In this document: positions 35,624-44,772 of the stretch, piece by piece
Position numbering within the stretch: the stretch's first letter is position 1
Layout of the letters: every line of letters begins with the position of its first letter
Source: an uncultured Eubacteriales bacterium
Lineage (GTDB): Bacteria; Bacillota; Clostridia; Lachnospirales; Lachnospiraceae
Assembly (NCBI GenBank): GCA_949292785.1
Contig: CASFBK010000008.1
Span: 124,001-188,000, forward strand
Direction: 5' to 3'
DNA length: 64,000 nt
Made by a program: the position numbers and the translations under genes
Notes under the pieces: generated by a model
The model's input: the letters and a program-made list of their open reading frames with translations, nothing else
The model's database searches: none
What the model was told of the DNA's origin: nothing

Positions 35624-36955
35624 TCAAATTTTTATTTTCTTTATTAAATTAATTAAAATTTCTTTCTGATTGTCTTGAGGATATTCCAGGACATGCTCTA
35701 ACAACTTTTCTAAGGTCTCCCCCAGCTCTTTTCCCGGTTTCATCCCAGCTTCAATTAAGTCCTTTCCTGTTACGGCAAGGTCCTTTAAGGTCAGACACTG
35801 CTGTTTTTCTAAAATCTCTTCATACAGCTTCTGATAGCCTTCAATATATGCCATTTTTTCTGCACGTTGATATTGATTCTTACCCAGGGCATCTGCCCGC
35901 TTTACTGCAAATAATGCCGGATATTGTTCTAAACCGGTTCTAAAAATGGCTCTGCGGATTGCTTTGGGCTCTAAGGGGGGCATATCGTCATGACTTTTTA
36001 TTAAAGCACAGACTTTTCGTATGGTATCATTATCAAACTTTAATCTTTTTAAAATCTCTTTTGCCATTTGTGCGCCTTTGGCAGGATGTCCGTAAAAATG
36101 ATAAATCCCCTCTTCATCTATGCTTTTGCAGACAGGCTTTGCTACGTCATGCAATAACATGGTAAGACGGATAACCTTATCCGGAGGGCTGTTTTTTACC
36201 GCTTCTATGGTATGCTTTCCCACATTATAGCAATGGTGCTTGTTATTCTGGGGAGTCGCTATCATTGCATCAAATTCCGGCAAAAATACCCGGGTAAGTC
36301 CCGTTTCATATGCAGTCATAAATTCGCCCGGATGATTCGACACTAAGAGCTTTACTAATTCTACCTGAATCCGTTCAGCACTGACTTTCGAAAGATTATC
36401 TGCAAGCTCTGCTATGGCGTCTTTCGTTCCCTCTTCAATGGAAAACCCCAGTTGAGCCGCAAAACGTATCGCACGCATCATCCGAAGCGCATCTTCTTCA
36501 AACCGTTCTTTGGGATTGCCTACACAGCGAATAACCCTTTCCTCTAAGTCCCTTCTGCCAAAAAAAGCATCCACCAGACCATCTTTTTCATTATATGCCA
36601 TGGCATTAATCGTAAAGTCACGACGCTTTAAGTCCTCAAAAAGACTTGCGGTAAACCTGACCTCTTTCGGATGCCGCCCGTCTTCATATTCTCCGTCAAT
36701 TCGGTACGTAGTAACTTCAAATCCTTCACCACTTATCATGACCGTCACTGTTCCATGCTGAATTCCGGTATCTATGGTTTTCTTAAAAAGCTGTTTGACC
36801 TGCATGGGTCTGGCTGAAGTAGTAATGTCCCAATCTCCCGGTTTTCTTCCCAAAATAGAATCCCTGATGCAGCCGCCTACGGCATATGCTTCATAACCGG
36901 CTTCCATCAGGGTATCTATAATATATTTCACTTTTTCAGGCAACTGAATTACCAT
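35624..36955 (-). CDS. cca: CCA tRNA nucleotidyltransferase with HD domain
   Basis: 443 residues. N-terminal class II nucleotidyltransferase head AVGGCIRDSILGRKPGDWDITTSA (with catalytic DWD), RRDFTINAMAY, then RFEEDALRMMRAIRFAAQLGF, and an HD domain (LTMLLHDVAKP, about residues 245-255, and HPAKGAQ). Adds or repairs the 3' CCA of tRNAs; relevant since the two tRNA genes here lack encoded CCA. HD-containing versions are longer than the Bacillus enzyme and may also have phosphatase activity. Promoter not resolved; yqeY lies 10 bp upstream. Confidence 0.95.
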   Translation of the reverse strand: MVIQLPEKVKYIIDTLMEAGYEAYAVGGCIRDSILGRKPGDWDITTSARPMQVKQLFKKTIDTGIQHGTVTVMISGEGFEVTTYRIDGEYEDGRHPKEVRFTASLFEDLKRRDFTINAMAYNEKDGLVDAFFGRRDLEERVIRCVGNPKERFEEDALRMMRAIRFAAQLGFSIEEGTKDAIAELADNLSKVSAERIQVELVKLLVSNHPGEFMTAYETGLTRVFLPEFDAMIATPQNNKHHCYNVGKHTIEAVKNSPPDKVIRLTMLLHDVAKPVCKSIDEEGIYHFYGHPAKGAQMAKEILKRLKFDNDTIRKVCALIKSHDDMPPLEPKAIRRAIFRTGLEQYPALFAVKRADALGKNQYQRAEKMAYIEGYQKLYEEILEKQQCLTLKDLAVTGKDLIEAGMKPGKELGETLEKLLEHVLEYPQDNQKEILINLIKKIKI

Positions 36956-36965
36956 CTATACTCTC

Positions 36966-37403
36966 CTACTGGCACAGGGCTGCCACCACCTGATTGATGA
37001 CCTTTCCGTCTGCCTTTCCTTTTAATCCTGCCATAACTGCCTTCATAATCTGTCCTTTGTTCTTGGTTGCTACTACGTCAGCAAACTTCTCTGTAATATA
37101 GGCTTTTACTTCCTCTTCGGACATCATGGATGGTGCGTATTCCTTGATTACATTATATCTTAATTCGTATTCTTCCATTAAGTCTGTTCGCTCTGCCGGA
37201 CAGGTATCTAACTGCTCTTTTGCAGTCTTTAATTCCTTTAAAATCACACGGTCTGCCAGTTCTTCCGGAATATTATCCCTGCATCCCTCATCAATAGCAG
37301 CTTTTTTTACCGCAGAAACCAAAGAAGAAATGGCGTCTTTTCTGCCCTTATCCTTTGCCTTCATTGCTGCAATCATGTCTTTTTGTAATGTTTCAATGTT
37401 CAT
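36966..37403 (-). CDS. yqeY: GatB/YqeY domain protein
   Basis: 145 residues from ATG 37403 with GGAGG eight bases upstream; the five-codon extension lacks a ribosome site. Whole protein is a YqeY helical fold (LQKDMIAAMKAKDKGRKDAISSLVSAVKKAAIDEG, NKGQIMKAVMAGLKGKADGKVINQVV), the tRNA-binding tail module of GatB as a free-standing protein. Role in translation is presumed but not established. Confidence 0.93.
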   Translation of the reverse strand: MNIETLQKDMIAAMKAKDKGRKDAISSLVSAVKKAAIDEGCRDNIPEELADRVILKELKTAKEQLDTCPAERTDLMEEYELRYNVIKEYAPSMMSEEEVKAYITEKFADVVATKNKGQIMKAVMAGLKGKADGKVINQVVAALCQ

Positions 37404-37424
37404 GTCTGTTTCCTCCAATCTATT

Positions 37425-38666
37425 CTATAACACCCTCCGCACGGTAATAATCGGACGGTAAGTAGCATTATCGTTCCCTACGATTCCATATGCCGTTCCC
37501 TTCGCATGTACGATTTTTCCATTTCCCATGTAAATGGCTACATGTCCTGCATAGCAAATTAAGTCTCCCGGCTGGGCATTCTCATAGCTTACTTCCTTTC
37601 CTACAGAACGCTGGGAATAGGAATAACTTGGTATGTTGATTCCAAAATGCGCATACACATAACTGGTAAATCCACTGCAATCCGCTCCGGTATTGGGGTC
37701 TTTTCCACCCCATACATAAGGATTCCCCACAAAGGTCATGGCATACGCTACTACATCGCTTCCACTGACATTTGTCGCATATCCGGGATTCAGATTCTGG
37801 CTGCTTCCTCCGGTGGAACTGCTTCCACCACCGGAACTGCTTCCGCCACCGGAACCGCTTCCGCCACTGGTGTTCCCTGTACTGTTATTATTCTGATTTG
37901 CCGCTGCAGCGGCTGCCGCCTGGGCTGCGCGTTCTGCTGCTTCCCTTGCCTCTTCATCGGCAATGATGGTATTTTGTGCACTAATGGTATCCTGATACTG
38001 GGCTGCCAATAGCTGAACCTGTTTTAACTTCTCAGAAAAGTTATCCATTGTGCTCTCTTTTTGAGCTATCATGTTCTGGTAATCTGCTGCCTTTGCCTGA
38101 TAGTCTACCCGCGTCTGCTCTAACTCTGCAACCTCTTCTTCCTGTTGCTGTTCTAAGGCTGCCACCTGTTCCTTGGTCTCCTTATAGGTAGTCAGCAGAC
38201 TTCTATCATAATCATACATCTCATTAAAATACTCCACACGATTGAGCATGTCCGAGATATTATCTGATTCTAAAATACTGCTAAGCAACGTAGAGTTTCC
38301 ATTCTCATACATGAACTGGATTCTCTTTTTCATTGCTTCGTATTGATTCTGTTCATCAATCTTTGCCTGTTCTAAGTTCTCTTTGGTCTGAGCAAGCTCA
38401 TCTTCCTTAATTGCCAGACTCTCTTCTAACACACTTAAATCAATCATAACCTGTCCCAGTTCGGAATCCAGTTGATTAATCTCGCTCTGAAGCTGCTGCT
38501 GTTCTTTCTCGATTTCTTCTATCTCTTCATTCTTTTTATTTAAATTTTCCTCTGCCTCTTTCTTTTTATTCTGGGCGTCGGTCTTCTTATCTGCCAAAGC
38601 TACGGAAAATTGTGAAAAGCTTAAGGCAACCACCAATAAAGCTGCTGTAAGTCTCTTGGTTTTCAT
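37425..38666 (-). CDS. Secreted NlpC/P60 peptidoglycan hydrolase with coiled coil
   Basis: 413 residues: signal peptide (1-25), long coiled-coil N-domain (about 28-250) like PcsB/CwlO, an Ala/Asn stretch, a Gly/Ser linker (about 262-295) and a C-terminal NlpC/P60 domain. Catalytic Cys330 in GADCSGF, His375 in AGHVAIYMG and His387 in KIVHAKG. Cleaves D-Glu-diaminopimelate stem bonds. The coiled coil in PcsB/CwlO proteins docks to FtsEX; the window holds no ftsE/ftsX, but this enzyme would fit that partner. Last residues RRVL form the end of the fold. Own promoter. Confidence 0.94.
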   Translation of the reverse strand: MKTKRLTAALLVVALSFSQFSVALADKKTDAQNKKKEAEENLNKKNEEIEEIEKEQQQLQSEINQLDSELGQVMIDLSVLEESLAIKEDELAQTKENLEQAKIDEQNQYEAMKKRIQFMYENGNSTLLSSILESDNISDMLNRVEYFNEMYDYDRSLLTTYKETKEQVAALEQQQEEEVAELEQTRVDYQAKAADYQNMIAQKESTMDNFSEKLKQVQLLAAQYQDTISAQNTIIADEEAREAAERAAQAAAAAAANQNNNSTGNTSGGSGSGGGSSSGGGSSSTGGSSQNLNPGYATNVSGSDVVAYAMTFVGNPYVWGGKDPNTGADCSGFTSYVYAHFGINIPSYSYSQRSVGKEVSYENAQPGDLICYAGHVAIYMGNGKIVHAKGTAYGIVGNDNATYRPIITVRRVL

Positions 38667-38711
38667 TTCGTTCCCCTTTCTTACATATACAGTTTCTATC
38701 CATACGAAATA

Positions 38712-38740
38712 ATTATAGCATTATCTTTTCAGGATAGCAA
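38712..38740 (-). promoter_or_regulatory. Promoter of the NlpC/P60 gene
   Basis: TTGCTA (38735-38740), 17-bp spacer, TATAAT (38712-38717) on the minus strand, about 45 bp upstream of the ATG. Confidence 0.6.
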
Positions 38741-38808
38741 CCGCAGCAGCTTTGAAAATTGTGGTAATCTGTCATATTTTTGTAAAATTTTTTAAATTTA
38801 TTTTCTTT

Positions 38809-39894
38809 CTAAGCGTTTTCCAACCGTTCCATCGCTTCCAATAACATCTCTCTGGTAATCGCATATGGATAATGCCTTACATCCGACATCTGGGGAATAC
38901 GCTCGATGGTCTCTTCAAACTGCGCTCTGGTAATCCCAATATCCTGTAACTTCAAGGGAAGATGCAGCTTCTGGTTTAACTGATAAATCTTTTGAAACTC
39001 TTCTTCTTGTCCGTCACACAAGAGCGCATACAGTACCCCGAATCCAACGACTTCCCCATGAAGATGTTCCTGTTCTATGACAGGATAAGCCGTCAGTGCA
39101 TAAAAAATGGCATGGGCAAGCCCGCTGTTATAATCCGGCGTGAAGTCTCTGGTAAGAAAAATAGACACAATTCCTGTTGTTACTACGATAGAAAGGACTG
39201 CCTGCTCCAACTCATAGGAGCATACGCCCCTCTGATTATCCTGATAAGCCTTTTCACCGTACTGTACCAGAGGGTCTAAGCACATACGGCTCATAGAAAC
39301 GCCGAGGGCAGTAAAATGTTGCAGTTCCTCTCCTCTGGAAGAAATCGTTGCCTCATAATATTTTGCATAGGTGTCACCGATACCTGCCCATAAGTATTTT
39401 TCCGGCGCTTTTGCCATAATTTCCGTATCAATAAATGCATGTTCTGCAGGCTTCAGGAAAAAATGAGGCTTTAAAAAAGTTCCATCCTCCTGATACATAA
39501 TAGACACAGAAGTACATGCCGCACAGTTTGAGGCAATGGTGGGAAATGTGAAAATTGGCTTTTTATCCTCAATGCAGAGGCATTTACAGGTGTCTAAACA
39601 CTTTCCTCCGCCTACTGCAAATACCATATCCGCCTCTTTGTACACTGCAAGGGCTCTTAACTGCTCTACATTTGCATATGTACACTCTCCCCCAAAGTAC
39701 TCCTGTCCGATCAGGGTAAAACCACTCTCCTCCATTGCCCTAAGCAGCTTGGAAGCAGATGCTTCATATGACTTTACGCCGCTGATAATCAGAACCTTTG
39801 TACCAAAGGGACTGCAAATCTCTTTTATCTGTCCATAAACATCACTGCCGATGGAATAACTTGGTAAATGCATCTCATAATTTTCTAATTTCAT
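38809..39894 (-). CDS. Glycerol dehydrogenase-like iron-containing alcohol dehydrogenase
   Basis: 361 residues of the GldA/DhaD branch. NAD-binding AVGGGKCLDTCK (about 93-104), TIASNCAACTSVSIMY (120-135), and metal ligands in GIGDTYAKYYE and HLHGEVVGFG. Reaction is probably oxidation of glycerol or a related polyol with NAD. A small EutG- or AraM-like role cannot be excluded. Transcribed after the TrpXYZ-type genes with a 26-bp gap, which may be read-through rather than a shared function. Confidence 0.85.
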   Translation of the reverse strand: MKLENYEMHLPSYSIGSDVYGQIKEICSPFGTKVLIISGVKSYEASASKLLRAMEESGFTLIGQEYFGGECTYANVEQLRALAVYKEADMVFAVGGGKCLDTCKCLCIEDKKPIFTFPTIASNCAACTSVSIMYQEDGTFLKPHFFLKPAEHAFIDTEIMAKAPEKYLWAGIGDTYAKYYEATISSRGEELQHFTALGVSMSRMCLDPLVQYGEKAYQDNQRGVCSYELEQAVLSIVVTTGIVSIFLTRDFTPDYNSGLAHAIFYALTAYPVIEQEHLHGEVVGFGVLYALLCDGQEEEFQKIYQLNQKLHLPLKLQDIGITRAQFEETIERIPQMSDVRHYPYAITREMLLEAMERLENA

Positions 39895-39920
39895 GGCATA
39901 ATTCCTCCCTGCTGTAATCT

Positions 39921-40730
39921 CTATTCTTCACTGGAAAGCAAAATTCTGTCGTTATCAAACTCTTTTTGTTTCTTCATAGAATACATCTTAACCAAATCAT
40001 CCATGGTCATATTATCACGTTCTTTTCCTGATATATCTAAAATAATCTCTCCGGAATCCAGCATAATGGTTCTGCTTCCTGTCGTCAGCGACTGCTTCAG
40101 ATTATGGGTAATCATCATGGTCGTGAGCTGATTCTCTGCTACAATTTTCTTGGTGATTTCCATTACCTTCTCGGCAGTTGCCGGGTCAAGAGCGGCTGTA
40201 TGCTCATCCAACAGTAAAAGCTTTGGAACCGAAAGGGTACACATCAAAAGAGTTACCACCTGACGCTGACCTCCGGAAAGCAGCCCAATCTTGGTCTTCA
40301 TTCTGTCTTCAATCCCCATGTGATATCGGGCAAGATTTTCCCGAAAAAACGCCACCTTCTTCTTGGTAATTGCCGAAGAAAAGGGATTGGCATGCCGCTC
40401 CGACCGTGTATAAGCAAGAGCCAGATTCTCTTCAATCGTCATATTCGGTGCAGTCCCCTTCATGGGGTCCTGAAATACGCGTCCGATTTCTCTTGCTCTT
40501 TTGTGCTCACTTTTGTATGTAATATCTTCATTGTCCAGAAAAATATGTCCACCGTCCACCAGAAAGCTTCCGCAGATTGCATTAAACAATGTACTCTTTC
40601 CGGCGCCATTCGAACCAACAATCGTAACAAATTCTCCCTTTTTCAAAGAAAGGCTCATATCCTTAATTGCCACATGTTCGTTGACGGTTCCCTTTTCAAA
40701 GGTCTTTGTAATATTCTGTATCTCTAACAT
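39921..40730 (-). CDS. trpZ: ABC ATPase of TrpXYZ-type amino-acid importer
   Basis: 269 residues; Walker A GSNGAGKST, Q-loop RVFQDPMKGTAPNMTIEENLALAYTR, signature LLSGGQRQVVTLLM, Walker B LLLLDEHTAALD (His in place of the usual Pro) and switch MITHN. This sequence style (QDPMKGTAPNMTIEENL) is typical of the ATPase paired with ABC_sub_bind receptors and LivH-like permeases. Overlaps the permease gene by one base. The trp names come from predictions that T-box linked members carry tryptophan; the ligand is inferred. Confidence 0.88.
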   Translation of the reverse strand: MLEIQNITKTFEKGTVNEHVAIKDMSLSLKKGEFVTIVGSNGAGKSTLFNAICGSFLVDGGHIFLDNEDITYKSEHKRAREIGRVFQDPMKGTAPNMTIEENLALAYTRSERHANPFSSAITKKKVAFFRENLARYHMGIEDRMKTKIGLLSGGQRQVVTLLMCTLSVPKLLLLDEHTAALDPATAEKVMEITKKIVAENQLTTMMITHNLKQSLTTGSRTIMLDSGEIILDISGKERDNMTMDDLVKMYSMKKQKEFDNDRILLSSEE

Positions 40731-41665
40731 CAGTTTGCCGCCTTTCTTTGTTTTCTCTCTGCAATCATCCGTTTTATCGCGGGGATTGCCAGTGTGATGG
40801 CTACAATCAATGCACAGGTGAACTTCATCAGGTTGGCACTTTTTTCACCAAAAATATTCTCTCTGATGACAAATGCTACAATGAGCTTGTAAAGTATCGA
40901 ACCTACCACCGCAGAAAGGACTCCTATTGCCGGACCCCGTTTTCCGAAAATCGCCTCTCCAATAATCACCGCCGCAAGTCCGTAAATTAAAGTTCCATTG
41001 GAGGTATTGATATCGGAATATCCAAGACTCTGGGATGCCAATGCACCGGAAAGTCCTATTAATGCATTCGCGATTAATAATCCGATGATTTTTGTTCTAT
41101 CCACGTTGATGGATGAGGCGCTTACCATGTCAGGATTATCTCCCGTTGCCCGGACACAAAGACCAACACGGGTCCGAAAGAACCATATCACAATCATTAA
41201 TACCAGACTAACAATAATGAGGCTCACCACTGCCTTCACCACACTGGTCTCAAACTGTCCCCGAATCCCGAAAAGCTCTTTTACCTTCTCAAAGACGGTA
41301 TTTTTCTCATAGCTTAGGTTGGTAGTGGCTCCCTTATCCGTCAAAGAATAGCAGACCAGATTAATGGAATACAAACCGCTCATGGTAATAATTCCTGCCA
41401 ATACAGGGTGCACGCTTAATTTTGTCTGTAACAGTCCTGTAATGATTCCGGCAGCTGCACCTGCTGCCATTCCCAAGAAAAGCGCCAGAATCGGATGACC
41501 ATGCAGCGCGGTCAGAACCGACACTACCATTCCAAAGCCGAAGCTTCCCTCTGTGGTCAAATCCGGGATATCCAGAATCCGAAGGGATATGTAAATCCCC
41601 ATTGCCAGCAAGCCATAGATGAGACCATCTGGCAGGTTTGATAAATAATATTGTAATTCAACCAT
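40730..41665 (-). CDS. trpY: ABC permease of TrpXYZ-type importer
   Basis: 311 residues, eight or nine hydrophobic helices, branched-chain-amino-acid (LivH) type permease family, with GLYSINLVCYSLTDKGATTNLSY and RATGDNPDMVSASSINVDRTKIIGLL as its inner loop. Single permease acting presumably as a homodimer. Lies between receptor and ATPase genes, 18 bp after the former. Confidence 0.88.
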   Translation of the reverse strand: MVELQYYLSNLPDGLIYGLLAMGIYISLRILDIPDLTTEGSFGFGMVVSVLTALHGHPILALFLGMAAGAAAGIITGLLQTKLSVHPVLAGIITMSGLYSINLVCYSLTDKGATTNLSYEKNTVFEKVKELFGIRGQFETSVVKAVVSLIIVSLVLMIVIWFFRTRVGLCVRATGDNPDMVSASSINVDRTKIIGLLIANALIGLSGALASQSLGYSDINTSNGTLIYGLAAVIIGEAIFGKRGPAIGVLSAVVGSILYKLIVAFVIRENIFGEKSANLMKFTCALIVAITLAIPAIKRMIAERKQRKAAN

Positions 41666-41683
41666 GCTTTTGTCCTCTTATTT

Positions 41684-42697
41684 TTACTTTGTCTGAGTAC
41701 TGTCCTCTGATGTAATCAGATTTAATTGATAGGATGTCTGAATCGTGTCCTCTGTTAATCCCAGGGCTTTCATTGCAGCCTCGTTTATAGAACAATAATC
41801 GATTCCGATAACCTGTGCCGGAATTTTTTCCAATGCTTTTCCTTCTAAGTATTCGATTGCCATGTCTGCGGTCTTAGCGCCAATTCCCTTGTCGTCAATG
41901 GCAAGTGTTGCGAAGCAGCCGGAAGCTACTGTGGTTGCTGAAGAACAGTAAGTCGGAATTCCTTTTTCATTGCAAATTTCTACCAGCTTTGCAATTCCAT
42001 CCTGAATGATAGAATCGTTCGGTACAAAGATGACTTCTGCGCCATCGCTGATTAAAGCGTTTACTGCGGTTTCAATATCTGCTGAAGTCGGAGAAGTCGC
42101 TACTGTATATGCAATTCCCTGCGCGTCGAGATATTCCTTACTCTGTTCTATGGTATTGGTGGCGTTATCTTCATTTCCACTGTAAATAAGTCCATATTTT
42201 TCTGCCGGTGTGGTTTCCTGAGCAAATTCAAATATGTCAGACACCGGAATGGCATTGGAGGTTCCCGTTGTGTTTTTGTCCGGGTTTTCCATGTCTGTGA
42301 GAATGCCCGCTGCTACTGGTGCCGATACTGCACAGAAGAATACCGGGGTATCGGACTCAGCATTGACAAATGCCTGTGTAGACGGTGTTGCTATGGTAAA
42401 TACCATATCATATGTACCATCTGTCATATTGTTTACGATAGAAGAAAGAGCTGCGGCGTCACCTGCGGCACACTGATAATCAAACTCTGTATTTTCATCG
42501 GTGTAACCCTTTGCATTCATTTCTTCCACGATTCCGTCTTTCATGTCCATGAAAGCTCCATTTTCTACCATGGTGACAATTCCGATTTTTGTTTTCTCTC
42601 CATCGGAGCTGCCAGAAGCCTTATCACTTCCACATCCTGTTACTACGGTTGCTGCCATAACTGCTGTTAATAAAATACTCAATACTTTCTTTTTCAT
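41684..42697 (-). CDS. trpX: ABC substrate-binding lipoprotein, TrpX-like
   Basis: 337 residues of the ABC_sub_bind family (COG2984). Lipoprotein signal with VVTGC (Cys at 22), then two Rossmann-like lobes (KIGIVTMVENGAFMDMKDGIVEEM, AGILTDMENPDKNTTGTSNAIPV, FVPNDSIIQDGIAKLVEICNEKGIPTYCSS). First gene behind a T-box leader, so expression should rise when a particular tRNA is uncharged. Aromatic amino acids, tryptophan in particular, are the likely ligand from comparative predictions for this family; not proven from the sequence. Confidence 0.9.
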   Translation of the reverse strand: MKKKVLSILLTAVMAATVVTGCGSDKASGSSDGEKTKIGIVTMVENGAFMDMKDGIVEEMNAKGYTDENTEFDYQCAAGDAAALSSIVNNMTDGTYDMVFTIATPSTQAFVNAESDTPVFFCAVSAPVAAGILTDMENPDKNTTGTSNAIPVSDIFEFAQETTPAEKYGLIYSGNEDNATNTIEQSKEYLDAQGIAYTVATSPTSADIETAVNALISDGAEVIFVPNDSIIQDGIAKLVEICNEKGIPTYCSSATTVASGCFATLAIDDKGIGAKTADMAIEYLEGKALEKIPAQVIGIDYCSINEAAMKALGLTEDTIQTSYQLNLITSEDSTQTK

Positions 42698-42728
42698 TTT
42701 TTCTCCTCCTATGAAACATCGTCTCTGA

Positions 42729-42798
42729 ATTAAGCAGACTTAGAATTGCAAGCAATTCTAAGTTCGCGTTGCTCCTGTCCATGTTCCGTCTGCTTAAT
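42729..42798. repeat. Nested palindromes between T-box and trpX-like gene
   Basis: Outer arms ATTAAGCAGAC (42729-42739) and GTCTGCTTAAT (42788-42798) are perfect over 11 bp. Inside, a 12-bp-arm palindrome ACTTAGAATTGC/GCAATTCTAAGT occupies 42738-42763, sharing two bases with the left outer arm. It lies downstream of the T-box terminator within the transcribed leader and is not part of the T-box fold. Confidence 0.6.
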
Positions 42799-42803
42799 CG
42801 CGT

Positions 42804-43088
42804 AAAAAAGTCCTTATTTTTACATCATGTAAAAATAAGGACAAGTTATCGAAATAAACCTGCGGTACCACCTTTATTAATTCCTATGGAATCCACTCAT
42901 TAGCAATGCTACTACATCGCCTGTCTTTAACGCAGACAATACGTCTTGGATACTCAGCATCTGCCTTTCCCTTCGCCCTCTACAGCCCATGTATCCAAAC
43001 ACTACCTGCCGGTTTCCACCATCCCGGCTCTCTGTACGGGCCCTTTTGTATACCTTCTCTGTATCAGCGGTTTCAATCTTTTTATTTG
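42804..43088 (-). promoter_or_regulatory. T-box riboswitch leader of the TrpXYZ-type operon
   Basis: Minus-strand leader of about 285 nt. It holds stem I elements AGAGAGCCGG/GATGGTGGAAACCGGC, the conserved T-box GGTGGTACCGC (plus 42862-42872) and a strong terminator of 16-bp arms (42810-42825 and 42827-42842) with six U. Uncharged tRNA pairs with the T-box and prevents termination. A UGG triplet (in AUACAUGGGCUG) lies on the 3' side of stem I where the specifier is expected, in line with tryptophan, but I could not fold the specifier loop with certainty. Confidence 0.88.
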
Positions 43089-43094
43089 TGGCTA

Positions 43095-43123
43095 ATTATA
43101 GTCCGTGAATTTTTATTTGTCAA
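43095..43123 (-). promoter_or_regulatory. Consensus sigma-A promoter of the T-box operon
   Basis: Perfect TTGACA (43118-43123), 17-bp spacer, perfect TATAAT (43095-43100) on the minus strand. Confidence 0.88.
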
Positions 43124-43143
43124 TACCATTTTTTAATTATTCT

Positions 43144-44703
43144 TTATCCTACGCTCTTTATAATAAGAATCTTATCCCCTTCTTTTATCTGCTCTGAGGG
43201 CAGTTGATTGGTACTTACAATATCTGAGATTGTGGTATAATTTTCCTTTGCAATATCCCACAGACGGTCCTGCTCCTTGACAATATAGCCAATGATTCCG
43301 GGACTTTCCTGCAATGCCTCCATATCCAGCGGCTCTTCCTCTACTTCTGTCATTTTCTGCATTTCCTGCTGTTCGAACACAATACAGTTCAGATTCACTA
43401 CCGCTTTTACTTCTACCTGCGTGCTGTCTGTCATTACCGTTGTCATCTGGTCAATTCCTGCCTGCAAATGGTAACGGCAGTTCTTACTGATTCCGGGCAC
43501 TTCTATCAGATAATGGAAAGGCAGGACATCCCGCATGGAAGCAACTGGCATCTTATCATCCGTAGTAACATAAAGAATCCCTACCTGCAAGGTTCCCTCC
43601 ACCTGAATTCCATCTGACACAATTTCGGTCTGTTCCACCACCGCGTTTCCTTCACTTGCGCAAATCTGCAAAATGGCTTCCTGATTTTGGTCTGTATTCA
43701 TTTTTTCTGCTATTTTACATTTGGAAAAATTGCGTATCAAAAGTTTTTCAAATACTGCATCCTCGTAAACCGGACTCAATTTCGTTTCTATGGAATAAAT
43801 ATCCTCAAGCATCCGATTTTCTTCTTCTGAAAAAATCTTAACCTCCAAATCCAATACCAGTTCCAGATGAAGCATACGTTCTTCTCCATCATAATCGGGC
43901 TTTGCTTCCAACTCTACTCCGGCAACATGATAGGAGATATCGCTTATCATATCTTCCGTACTTCCCGGACAATCAATCATTCCCACAAAGGGTAAGGCAT
44001 TTTCCACCCATTGCAGGCGGTCCTCCTCATCTTCTCCTTCATATAAAACGAAAACCAGCGCCTCACCCTTTATGTTCAACTGATTTTCTCCCAGCCGCAT
44101 TTCTACGCCTCGCAGCTGTACACTTCTCCACAAAATCTGACGGATATTCGGTTTGTTGGAAGGTAGTACGATTTCTTCCTTGAAGCGATAGGTATCCTTC
44201 TGGGACAGCAAAAGCGCCATGGCTGTCATGGAGTTATCCAATATCTGAAGTCTGCCATCTCCTTCTGCTCCTGTTACCAGTTCTTCATCATAGGTCTCAT
44301 CTACCGTTGCTTTTAATACCACCAATGCCTTTACACTTACTTTTCTGGAATTGATGATGCCAAGAGACAAATCCTCCATTTCCCAGCCGATGTTTGCGGA
44401 ATCGTATTCATTTATTCCATCGATTGCAAGGCTTTCCTGAAAGGGAATTTCGCCTGTCAGGCTGTCTATTTTTCCGGCTTCCTGGTCGCTTCGATACAGC
44501 ATAGAAAACTTAAGCGCCCCTTTGAGCCAAACGTGCCCCTGGGTAATATTTGTTTCATCCAGCCGGATTTCTCCCCTATCCATAATAATTCGTATCATAT
44601 CGGGCTTGGCATCCGGTACATTAAAATCATCATCTAACGTAATCTGAGTAACGGCTTCTCCCTTTTCCCGGCTCATATGTATATACTTTTTTAATAATTC
44701 CAA
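43144..44703 (-). CDS. SPOCS (DUF3794) and LysM domain spore-associated protein
   Basis: 519 residues if started at TTG 44703 (ELLKKYIHMSREKGEAVTQITLDDDFNVPD), where family members normally begin with MELxKKxIHM; the ATG six codons upstream (44721) has no ribosome site, while GGGAG precedes the TTG by 11 bases. Three DUF3794/SPOCS repeats are spread over residues 30-440 (PDAKPDMIRIIMDRGEI, VLPSNKPNIRQILWRS, TKLSPVYEDAVFEKLLI) and a C-terminal LysM (GYIVKEQDRLWDIAKENYTTISDIVSTN) binds peptidoglycan. Similar proteins occur in sporulating Clostridia; SafA/SpoVID-like coat or cortex attachment is inferred. Confidence 0.88.
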   Translation of the reverse strand: MELLKKYIHMSREKGEAVTQITLDDDFNVPDAKPDMIRIIMDRGEIRLDETNITQGHVWLKGALKFSMLYRSDQEAGKIDSLTGEIPFQESLAIDGINEYDSANIGWEMEDLSLGIINSRKVSVKALVVLKATVDETYDEELVTGAEGDGRLQILDNSMTAMALLLSQKDTYRFKEEIVLPSNKPNIRQILWRSVQLRGVEMRLGENQLNIKGEALVFVLYEGEDEEDRLQWVENALPFVGMIDCPGSTEDMISDISYHVAGVELEAKPDYDGEERMLHLELVLDLEVKIFSEEENRMLEDIYSIETKLSPVYEDAVFEKLLIRNFSKCKIAEKMNTDQNQEAILQICASEGNAVVEQTEIVSDGIQVEGTLQVGILYVTTDDKMPVASMRDVLPFHYLIEVPGISKNCRYHLQAGIDQMTTVMTDSTQVEVKAVVNLNCIVFEQQEMQKMTEVEEEPLDMEALQESPGIIGYIVKEQDRLWDIAKENYTTISDIVSTNQLPSEQIKEGDKILIIKSVG

Positions 44704-44772
44704 AATTAAAAACGCTCCCATTCTGAACTTTTGTACATTCTATTCAGAACGGAAACGTTTTATTCATTTCAT

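Noticed and set aside
42961..43020. Firm assignment of the T-box specifier codon
   Set aside because: UGG occurs in a plausible place but the stem I internal loop could not be folded unambiguously by eye.
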